NCBI GenBank assembly: GCA_020746835.1
Contig: JAGPNK010000007.1
Span: 1,907,501-1,971,500 of the forward strand
Source: Stachybotrys elegans
Lineage: Eukaryota; Ascomycota; Sordariomycetes; Hypocreales; Stachybotryaceae
DNA: 64,000 bases
Direction: 5' to 3'
Of the stretch, positions 12,708-24,239 are shown piece after piece. The position numbers and the translations under genes are program-made. Each line of letters begins with the position of its first letter. Positions within the stretch are counted from its first letter, which is position 1. Below the pieces are notes generated by a model. It searched no databases. It was not told the origin of the DNA and was given only the letters and a program-made list of their open reading frames with translations.

Positions 12708-13673
12708 GATGTTCGGGGTAGCGTGAGAAGCAACGCGATGGCTAGATAATCGTATGCTGAGTCTTTAGTGGTGCGGGATGCGTGAAGTCGGTGCTGCCTT
12801 GCAATGGTTGTCAAGCTGAACAGGAGGCAGTGTAATGTAGTTGGTAGATTGGAGTTAGGGATCAAGAGCCTCGAGATGTCACTAAAGCCTAGACCTGCGC
12901 AGAGGGGTACATCGGGCACGGACCAGTTTCTCTCTTCTGGGACTTTGAAGTAGCTCCACGTGCAAATTCTGGGGGGCGGTACTTGCGTAGTAACGGACGG
13001 GCATGTAACGCAGATGGTAAGTGCAGCCTTTCACTGCTCTTTACCACAAATCATGGCTCGTCCTGTCACTAGGAAGATGTGTAATTTCTGCTCCAGTGCA
13101 AGGCCGCAACTCCATTTTTTCTTTCTTTTTTTAACAGGGTGTTTTGACACCGCACTTGATATCATTGACAGATCTGGTCGTGCTCTATGATAAGCTCGTG
13201 ATAAAGGCCGTGGCGCTGCGAGGCTGGGGAAATTGCAGGTGTGGCTGCCTGGCTTGAAAGGAAGGTTCAAGCCAATCAGGCGCAATCAGCGCTAGGCCCA
13301 AGAAAGCAGCACTGTACTGGTGCTGGGCAGCAGCATTTGGGTGATCAAGGGGGAAAAGGAGGGGGTGGTCTGAGCGCTGCAAAGTACCTTTCCCGCCACG
13401 ACTCAGCTACGAGTTACTTTGCTCCTGCCGAGATCGTCATCAAACACCTGCAAATTTCCACGCTGGCACCAGTGAAAATTCTTCGCGCGGCACAACAATC
13501 CCAACGTCACCTCGTCGAGACCAGCAACTCCCTCATCGAAAAGAGGCCACCACAACGCCTTTTTCATCCTTCATTTGCCAGAAACACATACCTTACGCCC
13601 TGTTTTATGACTTGATCGCGTTTTTTTGCGGATTTTCCGCTGGCTACTTGCCGTTCTACACCGCCCTGCCACC
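12708..13673. promoter_or_regulatory. Divergent intergenic region between calcineurin B and EPL1
   Basis: This 966-nt gap separates two start codons pointing away from each other, so it should contain both promoters. No convincing TATA box is seen. A T-rich run lies at 13117-13133 and another sits just before the EPL1 start (13619-13627). The open frames inside it (for example 13241-13615) show no domain. Confidence 0.6.
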
Positions 13674-15774
13674 ATGTCTTCCCGCAAGGTTCGCGTCAAG
13701 AAGCTGAGTGTCAAAACCGCGCTTCCGGTGCTCCGAGAGGATCAAATCGACCCTTCCGAGTACGAGGCACTTACCACTGAAACGCAAATCGCGACCGGTG
13801 TCGAGCAAGCCGAAGAAAATGTGAGTAGATATTGCCGTATTCTCTCGCCACATATCACGTGCACAGTCACGTGATATATATCGTTTCAGTCCTATATCAA
13901 CTTTGGATATGGCCTTGTCGCATCATCGAGCGCAGCGCACCCCTACCTTGAATCAGTCCACTGATGGTTTTGTTTCATAGGAATACCATCTCCAGAGCAT
14001 CCTGAAGGATGCAGGGACAAGCAATGACCAGGAAATTCCTGTACCGCCTCCCCAGGAGAGCGACATCGATTACGATGGCCTCTACCCTAGCAACTTCAGC
14101 ATGCCCTCCTCGTACATCCGCTTTTCGCAGACTGTAGAGGAGTGCATCAGCTGCCAGTATGACATGACAGTGGAAGATGATCAGTTCCTCAAGACGCATA
14201 ATAGTAAACCTCCTCCGGGGGGTCCCTTGTCGGAGGATGACTTTGAGCGCATCATGGAGGTCTTTGAGGACACGGCAACTGAGCAGACTCCCTTCGCGTC
14301 AGTCGACAACACCGTCGTCGCGTATGACATGATGGTGCCGTCTCTCAACCACCTCGGCTCGGCAGTGATTCTCGAACATGCCAAAGCTGTATATGAGTAC
14401 TGGAAGGGCAGGCGTCAGGAGATGGGCAACAAACCCCTGCATCCTATGCTCAAGTTTGAGACTCACCAGGACAGCGATGACACTGACCCTTATGTCTGCT
14501 TCCGACGTCGCGAGGCACGCCAGACCAGGAAGACTCGCGCACGGGACAACAAGGTGGCCGAGACTCTCAAGCGGTTGCGCCGTGAGCTGGAGGATGGACG
14601 GCAGTTGGTGTTGCTGTCGTATGAACGTGAGATGATGAAGCGCGAGCTACTCTTGATGGACCGTGCCGTCTTCGAGGAGAGGGCGCGACTCAAGCGCATC
14701 AAGACCAAGCTGGGCATCAAGGCCGAGGACGAGGACTTGGTCAATCAAAAGGTATGTTGTGCGAAGCAGAACTCCATGGCTCGATTCGATGCTGACGGTA
14801 TCAAAAAGCCACAGAAGCGAAAACAGCCCGAACCACCTGCCGTGCAGAGGCAACCTGGTCAGCCTCAGCGAGGCTATGCTAGTAGATCTGATGGTCGTTC
14901 GCTTGAAGCAGATCTCGTAACGCTCGCCGAGAGGTTGGCAGAGAAGGAGAACGCCATGCGCGCTGATATTGAGCTGAAGATCGCAAACCACAGGCGGTGG
15001 AATGCAAACCACATTGATCTCACTCGAGATCCTCTATCTCCTGTCAAGGAGAAGGGCATGGAACTCAAGTTTAGACCAGCCAAGACGCAGTATCTTATGA
15101 CTCCGCCAGCGTCGGATGCGTCTGACTCGATGGATATCGACGAGGATGGGCCTGAGCCCATGGATGTCGATAAGCCCATGCCACCAGTATTCCAGTTCAA
15201 GGCGGGATCTTCCCAGGGAGAGCCCCTTGAGCTGAACCCGCCGCCATCGTTCCGGCGACGTATAGGCCGCCTCAACCGTCTCTGGATTGATAGGCGGGGG
15301 GTGGCAAGCGCAACACCCAAGGCGGAGGGTCTCGATCAGTCAGATCGGTGGAAGTATGACTCCGATGACGATGAGGATCCTCCCGTATATGAGGTTGACC
15401 CGCATGACATGCGGGCCATCCAGTACCGATCGATAATCCCCATCAGCCCATACTTGTTCAGAGCTCGCCCGCCTATCCCGCAAGATGGCGTAAACGGGGG
15501 CGCGGCCGCGGCGAACAGGGCAATACAAGGCCCACCGCAAGCGCAGGCGGGGTCAACAGCGCCGCCGGCCCCGGGACAAGGTCAGCCAGCGGCAGCTCCG
15601 CAAGCACCTCTACAGTCGTCGCCACGGCCGCCATCAAGGCAGCAGGGCCAACCGCAGGCGCAGAAGCCGATGGCGCCACAAGTACCACCTCATCCGCAGG
15701 CTCATACTCAACAAGGAGCACAGGCGCAAGTCCAGCCTCAGCCTCAGCCTCAGCCTCAAGCAGCGGCTACATAA
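13674..15774 (+). CDS. EPL1: Enhancer of polycomb-like protein Epl1 (NuA4 scaffold subunit)
   Basis: Scaffold subunit of the NuA4 and piccolo-NuA4 histone H4/H2A acetyltransferase, holding Esa1 and Yng2 on the nucleosome in the nucleus. Exons are 13674-13820, 13981-14751 and 14809-15774, giving 627 residues. The N-terminal EPcA region starts MSSRKVRVKKLSVKTALPVL and runs to about residue 300, including YDGLYPSNF and the basic DPYVCFRRREARQTRKTRARD stretch near residue 220. The second intron (14752-14808) has GTATGT, a GCTGAC branch point and AAG, and is 57 nt long, so retention would keep the frame open. The tail is rich in P, Q and A and ends in PQ repeats. The third exon resembles the family less than the first two. 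The start is the first ATG, preceded by CCACC. Confidence 0.95.
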
Positions 15775-17285
15775 GGAGAGCCATCTCCTCATCAACCCAA
15801 CCCCGATACCAACACCACCGCATCATGTATGATATAGCGTGGCGAGTGTTTATACCCTTATGGTGCTTTCTTTTTCCGGTGGAGAGCGGTGGGAGGATCG
15901 GAACGGTTGGGTCGAATACTAGACAGCCGGCAAATGTATAGTAGATGAGGAAGTTGGACTCGGAACAAGACTAAGGTGGAGGAGCGCAAGCGTTAGAGTT
16001 CAGTTTTGATGGGAAGAGCCGTGGGCCAGCATGGGTGGGGAGGGGAACAAGCAGGAGATCAAACTTACAAAAACGAATAAAAATGGTAAAACCGCACTCT
16101 GCCGTGCCGTGCCGTTCTTGTTTTTGAGTGAAGTAGGTGAATGCGATGTTGAGGTTTGCGTGGACGAGGCCGCAAGGTGAAGTCGCGCAGTCGAGCAGCG
16201 GCGGCGGCGGGAGGTGCGTCATGGCTTCAAACGCAAGCGCCTCTTGACGACCCTGTGCGGCAGGGACATTAATGACATCCCATTGGCAAGCTGGCGCTCC
16301 GTCTGTAGCAGCTCTGAGAGGCAGCTAGGAGGGGAAAACGGCCAAGCTCGGCGCACAAGATGTGGCCGAGAAGCGGGTGAGCCAACCCCGGCATGAGGAC
16401 GACGAAGCAAGGGCAGAGAGGGAGAGAGATTAGAACAAGAGGCAACGAATGTTTCCTCGCGAGGAAATACTGGAACAAAAGAAGAAGAAGAAGAAACAAG
16501 AAAAAAGAAGGGGCACCATAGAACGGCGAAGCGATTGGGGATTTCCCATCAAAATTGTGTGGGAGGAGTGAGGAGGGGAGGGACCGCGAGGCGAGAGTAA
16601 GGCCGATGACAAGAATATGGAAAGGTTTCGGGGTGGGAAAAGAGGTGGCCAGTGGGTCCAGCCCGTCCGGGATTTGTGGTTGCGGTTTGTGGTGGTGGTG
16701 GTGGGATTTTCCCAGGGGACCTTGACCAACGTCAAAAAAAAACCTGCGACCTAAAAGCGGGCATCAGTGCACATGTAGCCTCGCAGCGGGCCTACCTCTA
16801 TGGTAGCACATGGGTTGTTTTCCTTTACAATTTTCCCTCTCTCTCTCAAACGCCCCGTTCGTAGCCTTGTGCTTTTACCATGTCCTCATTCACAACTACT
16901 TTACCTATCTACCTCATACTTGGTATTATTTTTTTATTTTTTATTTTAAATCCGCCGTAGCTTCTTTCTTACGTCGTTGGAAATCTTAGCTAAGCGGCTT
17001 TCCTCAACTGCTACCCCACCTTGAACGTCGATATAGCTTTGTGCCCCTCCATCCTTGGCTTTTCTCCTACCAAAGGCCATGTCGCATTCTTGTATGATGG
17101 ACTGATTTTACAGAAAATACATCTTCTTCCATTTCTCATCCTTCTTCCCTCCCTCCTCCTTCTTCTCTATGTGAAAAATAAAAAAGGAAGAGAGAAAAAC
17201 TGCCGGTGACCGAGCCAAAGACGTGAAACCCGCCGACCCTTTCTTTCGCGTCTGTCGAGAGGAACCCCACGATACCAAGCCGACC
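15775..17285. other. Intergenic region between EPL1 and KAE1
   Basis: About 1.5 kb with no supported gene. It should contain the EPL1 3' UTR and the KAE1 promoter and leader. A very AT-rich run (16921-16951) and a long pyrimidine-rich stretch (17118-17170) lie just upstream of KAE1, as is common for fungal promoters. Purine-rich runs occur at 16478-16510. The open frames seen here carry no domain. Confidence 0.6.
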
Positions 17286-18370
17286 ATGACAGCATCAACC
17301 ATGGCCGAAACCGCCGCCGCCCTCCCCGACAAGAAGTCCTTCATCGCCATCGGCTGCGAAGGCTCCGCCAACAAGCTCGGCGTCGGCGTCATCCGCCACG
17401 CCGCCGACGGCACCACCTCCATCCTCTCCAACCTGCGGCACACCTTCGTCTCCCCCCCGGCACGGGCTTCCTCCCCAAGGACACGGCGGCCCACCACCGC
17501 GCGCACTTCGCCTCGCTCGCCCGCCGCGCCCTCGCCACCGCCGGCGTGAAGCCCGCCGACATCGACTGTGTCTGCTTCACCCAGGGCCCCGGCATGGGCG
17601 CGCCCCTCACCTCCGTCGCCGTGGGCGCCCGCGCCCTCGCCCTCCTCTGGGGTAAGCCCCTCGTCGGCGTCAACCACTGCGTCGGCCACATCGAGATGGG
17701 CCGGTACATCACGGGCGCCCAGAACCCCGTCGTGCTCTACGTTAGTGGCGGCAACTCCCAGGTCATCGCCTATGCCGAGCAGCGCTACCGCATCTTCGGC
17801 GAGACGCTCGACATCGCCGTCGGAAACTGCCTCGACCGCTTCGCCCGCACCCTCGAGATCAGCAACGACCCGGCCCCCGGCTACAATATCGAGCAGCTCG
17901 CCAAGCGCGGCTCCCGCCTCCTCGACCTGCCCTATACCGTCAAGGGCATGGACTGTTCCTTCACCGGCATCCTGGCCTCGGCCGACGCCCTCGCCGCCCA
18001 GATGAAGGCCGCCGGTCCCGACGGCGCCGAATTCACCCAGGAGGACCTGTGCTTCTCCCTCCAGGAGACCGTCTTCGCCATGCTCGTCGAGATCACGGAG
18101 CGCGCCATGGCCCACGTCGGCTCCAACCAGGTCCTCATTGTGGGCGGCGTCGGCTGCAACGAGCGTCTGCAGCAGATGATGGGCGACATGGCCAAGGAGC
18201 GCGGCGGCAGCGTCTACGCCACCGACGAGCGCTTCTGCATCGACAACGGCATCATGATTGCCCACGCCGGCCTGCTCGCATACGAGACGGGCTTCCGTAC
18301 CCCGTTGGACAAGACGAGGTGTACCCAGCGCTTTAGGACAGACGAGGTCTTTGTAAAATGGAGAGACTGA
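17286..18370 (+). CDS. KAE1: tRNA N6-adenosine threonylcarbamoyltransferase Kae1, with apparent -1 frameshift
   Basis: Catalytic subunit of the KEOPS/EKC complex, which forms threonylcarbamoyl-adenosine (t6A) at position 37 of ANN-decoding tRNAs. The first frame gives an N-terminal [16 protein letters not shown] nucleotide-binding segment and breaks at a run of seven C at 17452-17458; the family sequence then continues in the next frame ([13 protein letters not shown]) to the end. One extra C would give 361 residues, about the family length. The metal-binding HCVGH pair lies near residues 130-134, followed by the VSGGNSQV loop and a late GGVGCN motif; the C-terminus is VFVKWRD. No intron fits the break. 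A homopolymer sequencing error is the likeliest cause since the gene is normally essential, but a real mutation is not excluded. The ATG at 17301 is an alternative start. Confidence 0.92.
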
Positions 18371-18654
18371 TTCCTGCACCTTGGACGCGAGCCACGTCTG
18401 GGCTTGATGCCTTGTTGTCATTGTTCTCGTTCTTGTTCTCAGTGGCCATGTGCACGTGCATACATGTAAGCCTTGGTGCGTGATTGCTACATTTCCCGTC
18501 ATCCAGCCAGATCCTCGCCGTTTCCCGAATGAGTTCCCTCTCATTCTTCTAGATCATAATGCTAGCCGCTCCTCAAGGAGCGTATAAATACCCTTGCCGT
18601 TGCCATTGCCTATCAAATAAAATAAATTCAAGCCCCCTCCCAAATCCCCTTTCC

Positions 18655-20208
18655 TCAAGCATCATCAGAGCTGCTTGGCTTGTACATGATCGTTGTGACA
18701 TACTATAAAAAGTGTGAGTTGAGCAATCCAGACCATGTATGAGGATTGAGCAAACCTTATTCCTGTATCTTGTCGTCGCTGAGACAGCGAGAACATTGTT
18801 CTTGATGCTACTTGTCGCCAAATGGTTCAAGACTGTGTGGTTAGGCATGTTGAGCACACTGTTGTCGTCCTTCATCAGGACAGCCGCGTTCAAAATCGGC
18901 TTGGCCAGGAAACCCGGCAGCGCTGGCGGCGTGGGGAGCTTATCGATGGCTGCGAGAGCGCTGTGGTACTGTGGAGAGTCCTCTGCCTGGTCAAAGTCGA
19001 CGAGGTACTGAGGGATCTGGCTCTGGTAGCTCTCAATTGGCCGCACGGGCCGGCCTTTGGGCGTCTTGGGCGGCTCCTTGGTCTGCGAGGGTGACCGCAT
19101 GTCGCTCTCGGGCTTGGGCGCCGTGGTGGGGCTCTGTTGCTGGCGCTGCTTGCCGATGGTGACTTCGGGGCTCACCTCGATGTAGTTGACGAGGTTGTTG
19201 CCGAAATCAACGGTGGTCGGCAGGTCCGGCGAAGTCTGCATCACGCCGTCCACCAAGAATCGAAGGTGGTGGGTTCCTGGGAGGATGTATATCGTAGCTG
19301 CGAAGCAGCCTGGTTTCCCTTCACTTGAGGCTGTGTCAGTGACAAACATGCCGGTGGCTGGATCCTAGCCGTCCCATGGCTACAGGTACTTACACGGGAT
19401 GCAAGCGGTGCTTTCTGTTCCATTGGAAGATGGTACCCGTGACGTAGATCTTGTCACCTCCGCGCTTCCACTCAATCTTTGTCGGCACAACAGGGCGTGT
19501 CTTGTCAACGCGCAGCTCCTCGGCATCGTCCTCCTCCATGGTCACAGTGCTGACGCCGGAGCCCTTTCTCGTCATGTTATCGGACGAATCGTCGAGGTTG
19601 ATGTTGTCTAGCGCAGCGATGTCATCATCGGCCGCCAAGATGGGCGAGCCGGGCGTGTGTAGCTCTTCCTCAATGGGTAGAGGCATGCGCGGGGGCCCCC
19701 TCAGATACATGTCGGTGATGCTGCTATTGGGGATGAGCTGGGCGTCCGGGTGCGAGGCATGTGTTGAGTGGTGCGAGCGGACAGAGGAGGACTCGAAGGG
19801 TACGTTGACGGGCTTGGAGGGCTCGGGCTCCTCGCGGGGCGCGGGGCGAGAGGGCTCCCCGGACTTGGCGGGCGCCGGGGTGACGCTGTGCGGCGAGCCG
19901 CTGAGGGAGGAGACGGCCGTCGGGGGCAGGCTCTTGGGCCGGTTGACGACGGTCGAGCCCTGGGCCTGGGCGAGCGAGGCCTCGGGCGGCACAACGGTGC
20001 GGTGCGTCGTGTGCGGTTGGATGATGTTGCGGGCATCCCTGCGCGAATGGCGCGGCGACTCGTTGCTGTGCAGAGACGACGAGGTCGAGGCGGGCGCGGA
20101 CACGCCTGAGCCGGACGACACGGACGAGATGGGATGCGGGGCGGCTGCCGAGCTCGAGGACCCGGGCGCGCTGCCCGACTTGGCCGTCGACGATGGGTTG
20201 TTGCCCAT
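18655..20208 (-). CDS. GAL83: AMPK/SNF1 complex beta subunit (Gal83/Sip2 type)
   Basis: Scaffold and targeting subunit of the SNF1/AMPK kinase, joining the catalytic alpha and gamma subunits. Exons on the minus strand are 20208-19394, 19323-18756 and 18702-18655, giving 476 residues. The protein starts MGNNPSS, a likely N-myristoylation site. Residues up to about 240 are a disordered S/P/A-rich region. A CBM48 glycogen-binding-like domain follows (from KIEWKRGGDKIYVTG through VDFGNNLVNYIEV), then the C-terminal AMPKBI domain ending YVTTIMYKPSSSDDA. The first splice acceptor is a TCAAG; a nearer CAG would break the frame and sits too close to the CTGAC branch point. The loop position that holds a second carbohydrate-binding Trp in animal proteins reads VDGVMQTSP here. 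The gene is convergent with KAE1, 284 nt apart. Confidence 0.93.
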
Positions 20209-21283
20209 GTTGTGTGTGTGCGCGCGCGCGTATGTGTGTATGCGTGTGAGACAGAGGGAGGGAGAGAACCGGCCTGGCGGATTGGATTTCGACCTGCGGG
20301 TGGGGGGGAGAGGATATGCAGAATCACAACCAAGCCCCGGCAGAAGAGAGAGAGAGAGAGAGAGAGAGAGGCCGACGAACTAGGCTCAGGTCGGGCTTGC
20401 TCGTGGCAGCCGCATGTGGGTAAAAAAGGGCCAATCGAGCAAGCAAGCAGCAGGGCGGATCCGGCCAGCCGTTGTGGTTCGATGCCAGAAACAGCCGCAC
20501 GCTACCTGCGTCGATCTCGAGGTATGTATGTATCTTGTCTTCTCGAATGGTGCTCCGATGGAAGAAGGGCTCCCGGCGTTGATCTTTCCTGTCCCCAAGG
20601 TTCGTGTGTGGCTCCGGTTCCTTGATAGACGACGAACACCCTGGAAGAAGCGATGGAGTGGTGCGAGGGAAAAAGCTGGGGGTGGGTGGGACGCCTTTTG
20701 GAGGGGAAGCAGCACGGGTCTGTCAGCTACGGACCTGCCTTGCTGATAAGCAGCTCCCCATCCGTACCGGAGATAAACTGCAACAAAGCATCAACAAATA
20801 TCTGGCATGAGAAGCAGGCACTAATTAATGATAACTATTTTGGCTACTAATTTACTCTTTAGTTTCCTGCATCACTTCACGTTGCTGAAAGTTGCTATTT
20901 CATCTTTATCCCACCTTACAGAGTACTCGGCCAAAAGCAGGCACCACTTTCGTCCTTGCCTTGAAGCACTCCGGAACTCTGCAGGTGCCCTGCATTCCTC
21001 ACTCGGGCTAGTACGTCATTCCAGGCAACCCCAAACAGCCCATCTCAACGACGAAACCATCATCACCAGATAAAGGTAAAATTAAAAAAGACAGACAAGG
21101 GGAATCCGCTTCTTGCCTGCACCAGCCTCGAGGTTCGGCCATTTCTCCGCCTCTTCAATCGTTCAAGACGATTCCACGCGCACCTGCTACTATGGCACGC
21201 GCCATGCGAGGCTAATCTCGCTCAAACTCCTGCATCACCAAACCTGAGAGAGGAGGCAAACCCTCCCCCCTTGCTCTCCCACC
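20209..21283. promoter_or_regulatory. Divergent intergenic region between SNF1 beta and APQ12-like genes
   Basis: About 1.1 kb between two diverging start codons. It holds a GT/GC-rich alternating stretch just upstream of the beta-subunit start (20210-20250), the GA microsatellite listed separately, and AT-rich sequence at 20820-20860. No gene is supported. Confidence 0.55.
20345..20370. repeat. (AG)n microsatellite
   Basis: Thirteen AG units in the probable leader or proximal promoter of the SNF1 beta-subunit gene; read on the gene's strand this is a CT tract. Confidence 0.9.
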
Positions 21284-21965
21284 ATGGCAGCCACCGAGCC
21301 AACCGCCCTGGCCATCTTCCTCGACACCGTCAAGGTCATCTTCCGCGCCGTCGCCAGCGTCCACTGGCTGTGGTATCTCAAGCTCACCAGCCGCATCCTC
21401 GCCTGGCCCTTCAGGATCCTGCTTCTGCCCCTATCCCTCGTCTTCCGCGTGCTGCTCTTTGTGTTCTCGCCCATCATCGCCCTCTTCAACATCAGCCTTG
21501 CCTTTTTCTATTCTCTCTTTCATTTCCTCGTCAGCCTTGAGGTAACGTCCTTTTCCCACTCACGCACCCCCCCTGCAGACCAGACTACTGACTTGAACGT
21601 ACCGCGTCAGCCCTTGTATACATTTGTGAGTCCACGCATATCGTTGTGCTACCCATCAGAGAGTCTAATATCATTAGTTTGGAATTGCCGCATCCATCGG
21701 CATCGCAGCCGGCCTCGTCCTCGCCATCTCATCCAATCTCGTCACCCTGTATCTTGGCATGCATGATGACCCGCGGCAGGATCTGCGAGTCCTCAAGGAA
21801 AAAGGCGTCCTACAAGACTACCCGGCACTCAGAGACGACACGTCTTCTAATGAAACGGAGTGGCAATGGCTCGAACCTACCCCCTCCCGTCGACGCGCAG
21901 CTCCTGGGCTCATGTCGCAAACGATACATGAGGAAGAGGATGATGACTCCGAAACAGCCTTTTGA
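21284..21965 (+). CDS. APQ12: Apq12-like nuclear envelope/ER membrane protein
   Basis: Exons 21284-21541, 21611-21625 and 21678-21965 join to 186 residues. The middle exon is only 15 nt (PLYTF), flanked by good GT-AG introns with CTGAC and CTAAT branch points, and all phases are zero. Residues about 35-85 form long hydrophobic segments, and a further membrane segment reads FGIAASIGIAAGLVLAISSN near residue 92. The C-terminus is charged and acidic (HEEEDDDSETAF). Size, a hydrophobic N-terminal region plus a glycine/alanine-rich membrane segment, and the short hydrophilic tail match the fungal Apq12 family, which acts in nuclear envelope and pore homeostasis and lipid balance. The assignment rests on overall pattern, so moderate confidence; another small ER membrane protein is the alternative. 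It is convergent with BUR1, 271 nt apart. Confidence 0.78.
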
Positions 21966-22236
21966 TGTACTTGAATTTCTTTTTAAGTTCTAGAGATACG
22001 ATGCTACACTCTGGGGGAATATAACCCTCGGCTGCAACCAATCTCGTGCCTCGTCTTACTTCACAATCATAATAAATAGAGCCTGATAGCCGTTGGTTCT
22101 CCTCTCCAAACGCCCTCTGACCAGTTACGCTACCTATACACGCATGTCTTCATACAAACTTACAGCGCCGGTGCTACCTAGACCACGTAGAGAGAAGGGA
22201 CATAGGCGGAGATTATCAGAAACACCCAAAATTCCA

Positions 22237-24239
22237 TCATCGTCGGTAAGGTTCCCGGTCCCGCTCTCGGTCACGATCTCGGTCTCGGTCTCTGTCTCGG
22301 TCTCGGTCACGATCGCGCTCTCGATCACGGTCGCGAGGCCGGTCTCGATTTGGCGACCGGCTTCGGCTTCGGGTCCGGTGCTCCCGGTACCGATCCTCTC
22401 TGCTGTTGCGCCGACGCCTGTCGTCACCGGGACGCTCTTCTCTAGGACGATCCTCCCTACGACGACCTCCATCATCCCGCCCGTAGCTTGGTATATATGT
22501 ATCTGCGTCAGGACCGGGTCCTCGAGGTCCAGGGATCCCGCCCCGACTCCGGGGTGGTCGATCGCGGTCGCGATAGTCCGGGTCGTCAGGTGGGGGGCGT
22601 GGAGGCAGACCTCGGTCCCTCTGCCAGCCTGGTCGGCGGTCATCGGGGCCACGGTAGCGGCCCCCGTTCATTCCATTCCGAGTGCCGTATCCGTCGCTGC
22701 TGTTGAAGCCAGCTGCGGCTCCGTTGGCATCCGGGCCAATCCCCACTGTCCCACCCTTGGGCGCAGGCGGTAGTGCAGCCTTGCGGTCGTGGAACTTTCT
22801 CCTGTCAAGCTCATGGCTTTCCTCGTATACCGGGATCTCGTGAGGCTCCATGGGTAGCGGCGTCATCTTGAAGTAAGGATGCTCCAGTGCGTCTACGGCA
22901 TTGATGCGAGTCCTCCAGTCCAGCCTCATCAGCTCCTTGAGGAGCGATATCGCCCCAGTTCCATGGCTAAGCAGAAAATGAGGTCAGCAATGAATTCCCT
23001 TATGCAGCGCCATGTTGGCTTTGCAATTGACTTACTCTCGGAAGCGGTTCTGCAGATTGCCTGGTCGTGTCCTAGGCGTGAGGTGCTCGCCTCCTGGCAG
23101 AGATTTCCACCCGGGCATGTTGTCCTCCGTAGGCGATCCCATGAGGTCCCAGATGATTTCGAGTTGATGGCTGTCGCTCTCACCTGCGAGAATGGGCTTG
23201 CCTACCAGCATCTCACCGAAGACGCAGCTAAGACGGATATGTTAGCGGCTATCCAGTCAGCTGCATCCTGGGGCATGTCTTACCCAACACCCCACACGTC
23301 AATCGCAGTCGTGTACTGTCGCAGCTGTAGCAGCAACTCGGGAGGGCGGTACCATCGGGTGACAACGAGGCCCGTATACTCGCGGCGCCCAGTGCCCATT
23401 GGCCTTCCGGGCTGCGGGGTATCACCATCATAGTGGCGTGCCAGACCAAAATCGGCGATTTGTAGGATGCCCTGGTTGCTGATGAGAAGGTTGGCGGCCT
23501 TCATGTCGCGATGTAGGATGTGATTGTCGTGGAGATACTTTAGACCTTGGAGTAGCTGTAGCATGTAGCACTTGATCTGAGCCACCTGGAAGTGAACGGA
23601 AGGGTTGTCGAGCAGACCCGATAGATCGTGATCCATGTACGGCATCACCATGTACATGAAGGGCTTTTTGCGCTTATCGGCTGGGGAATGTGAATATTGG
23701 ATAGATAGAGAAAAGGCGCCTCCTTCGAGGAGAGGATGGGAACATACTCGATCGTGCAGGGTGCTCGACAGCCATGTCTTCCAGCTTGAGCACATTCTTG
23801 TGTGATAGCAGCTTGAGCAGCTTGATCTCTCGAAGAGCGGTGATGGGAAACTAGAATGAAGCCGTCAGCGCTGTGCGGCGCCAAGCAGGGAAGGGTAGCC
23901 GTACGCCATCCTTTTCGTGATGCATGATAATCTTCTTCAGGGCAACAAGAGCGCCCGTCTTGCGCGACCGGGCACGATGCACCTCGCTGTAAGGAAAACG
24001 ACATTAGCGCGTGCATATTTCCCAAGATGAGGTGGTAGCAGCGGGTGTGTGGTGCGTCATTGTCGTACGTACCCAAAGGTTCCCTCGCCCAGTTTTCCCT
24101 GAAGGTCGTAGTCGCCGATGCGCGAGCAGCCTTGGAAGCTAGACCGCGGGCGCAGGTGGTTGAGAGCAAAGGTGCGCGGCGAAGTGCCATCAGGCGTCCT
24201 CTCCAGGACCCGATCCATCTCTGAAGACGCGGTATGCAT
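22237..24239 (-). CDS. BUR1: Serine/threonine protein kinase Bur1 (CDK9/Sgv1-like)
   Basis: Cyclin-dependent kinase that with Bur2 phosphorylates the RNA polymerase II linker/CTD and Spt5 to promote elongation. Exons on the minus strand are 24239-24073, 23986-23905, 23850-23748, 23680-23284, 23227-23036 and 22966-22237, giving 556 residues. Visible kinase signatures are the glycine loop [22 protein letters not shown] with the ATP lysine, the PSTAIRE-equivalent [11 protein letters not shown], catalytic [15 protein letters not shown], and the activation-loop [12 protein letters not shown]. The C-terminal 200 residues are disordered, rich in G, R, D and P, and end in long RD/RE dipeptide repeats. 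A second ATG lies seven codons downstream of the chosen start. The GA/CT microsatellite in the leader is listed separately. SPT4, partner of the Bur1 substrate Spt5, lies 6 kb away. Confidence 0.95.

Noticed and set aside
17108..18544. 478-codon minus-strand frame antisense to KAE1
   Set aside because: A mirror of the GC-rich third codon positions of KAE1; low complexity A/G/V-rich product without domains.
19451..20383. 310-codon plus-strand frame antisense to the SNF1 beta subunit
   Set aside because: Shadow of the disordered S/P-rich region of the true gene; no independent support.
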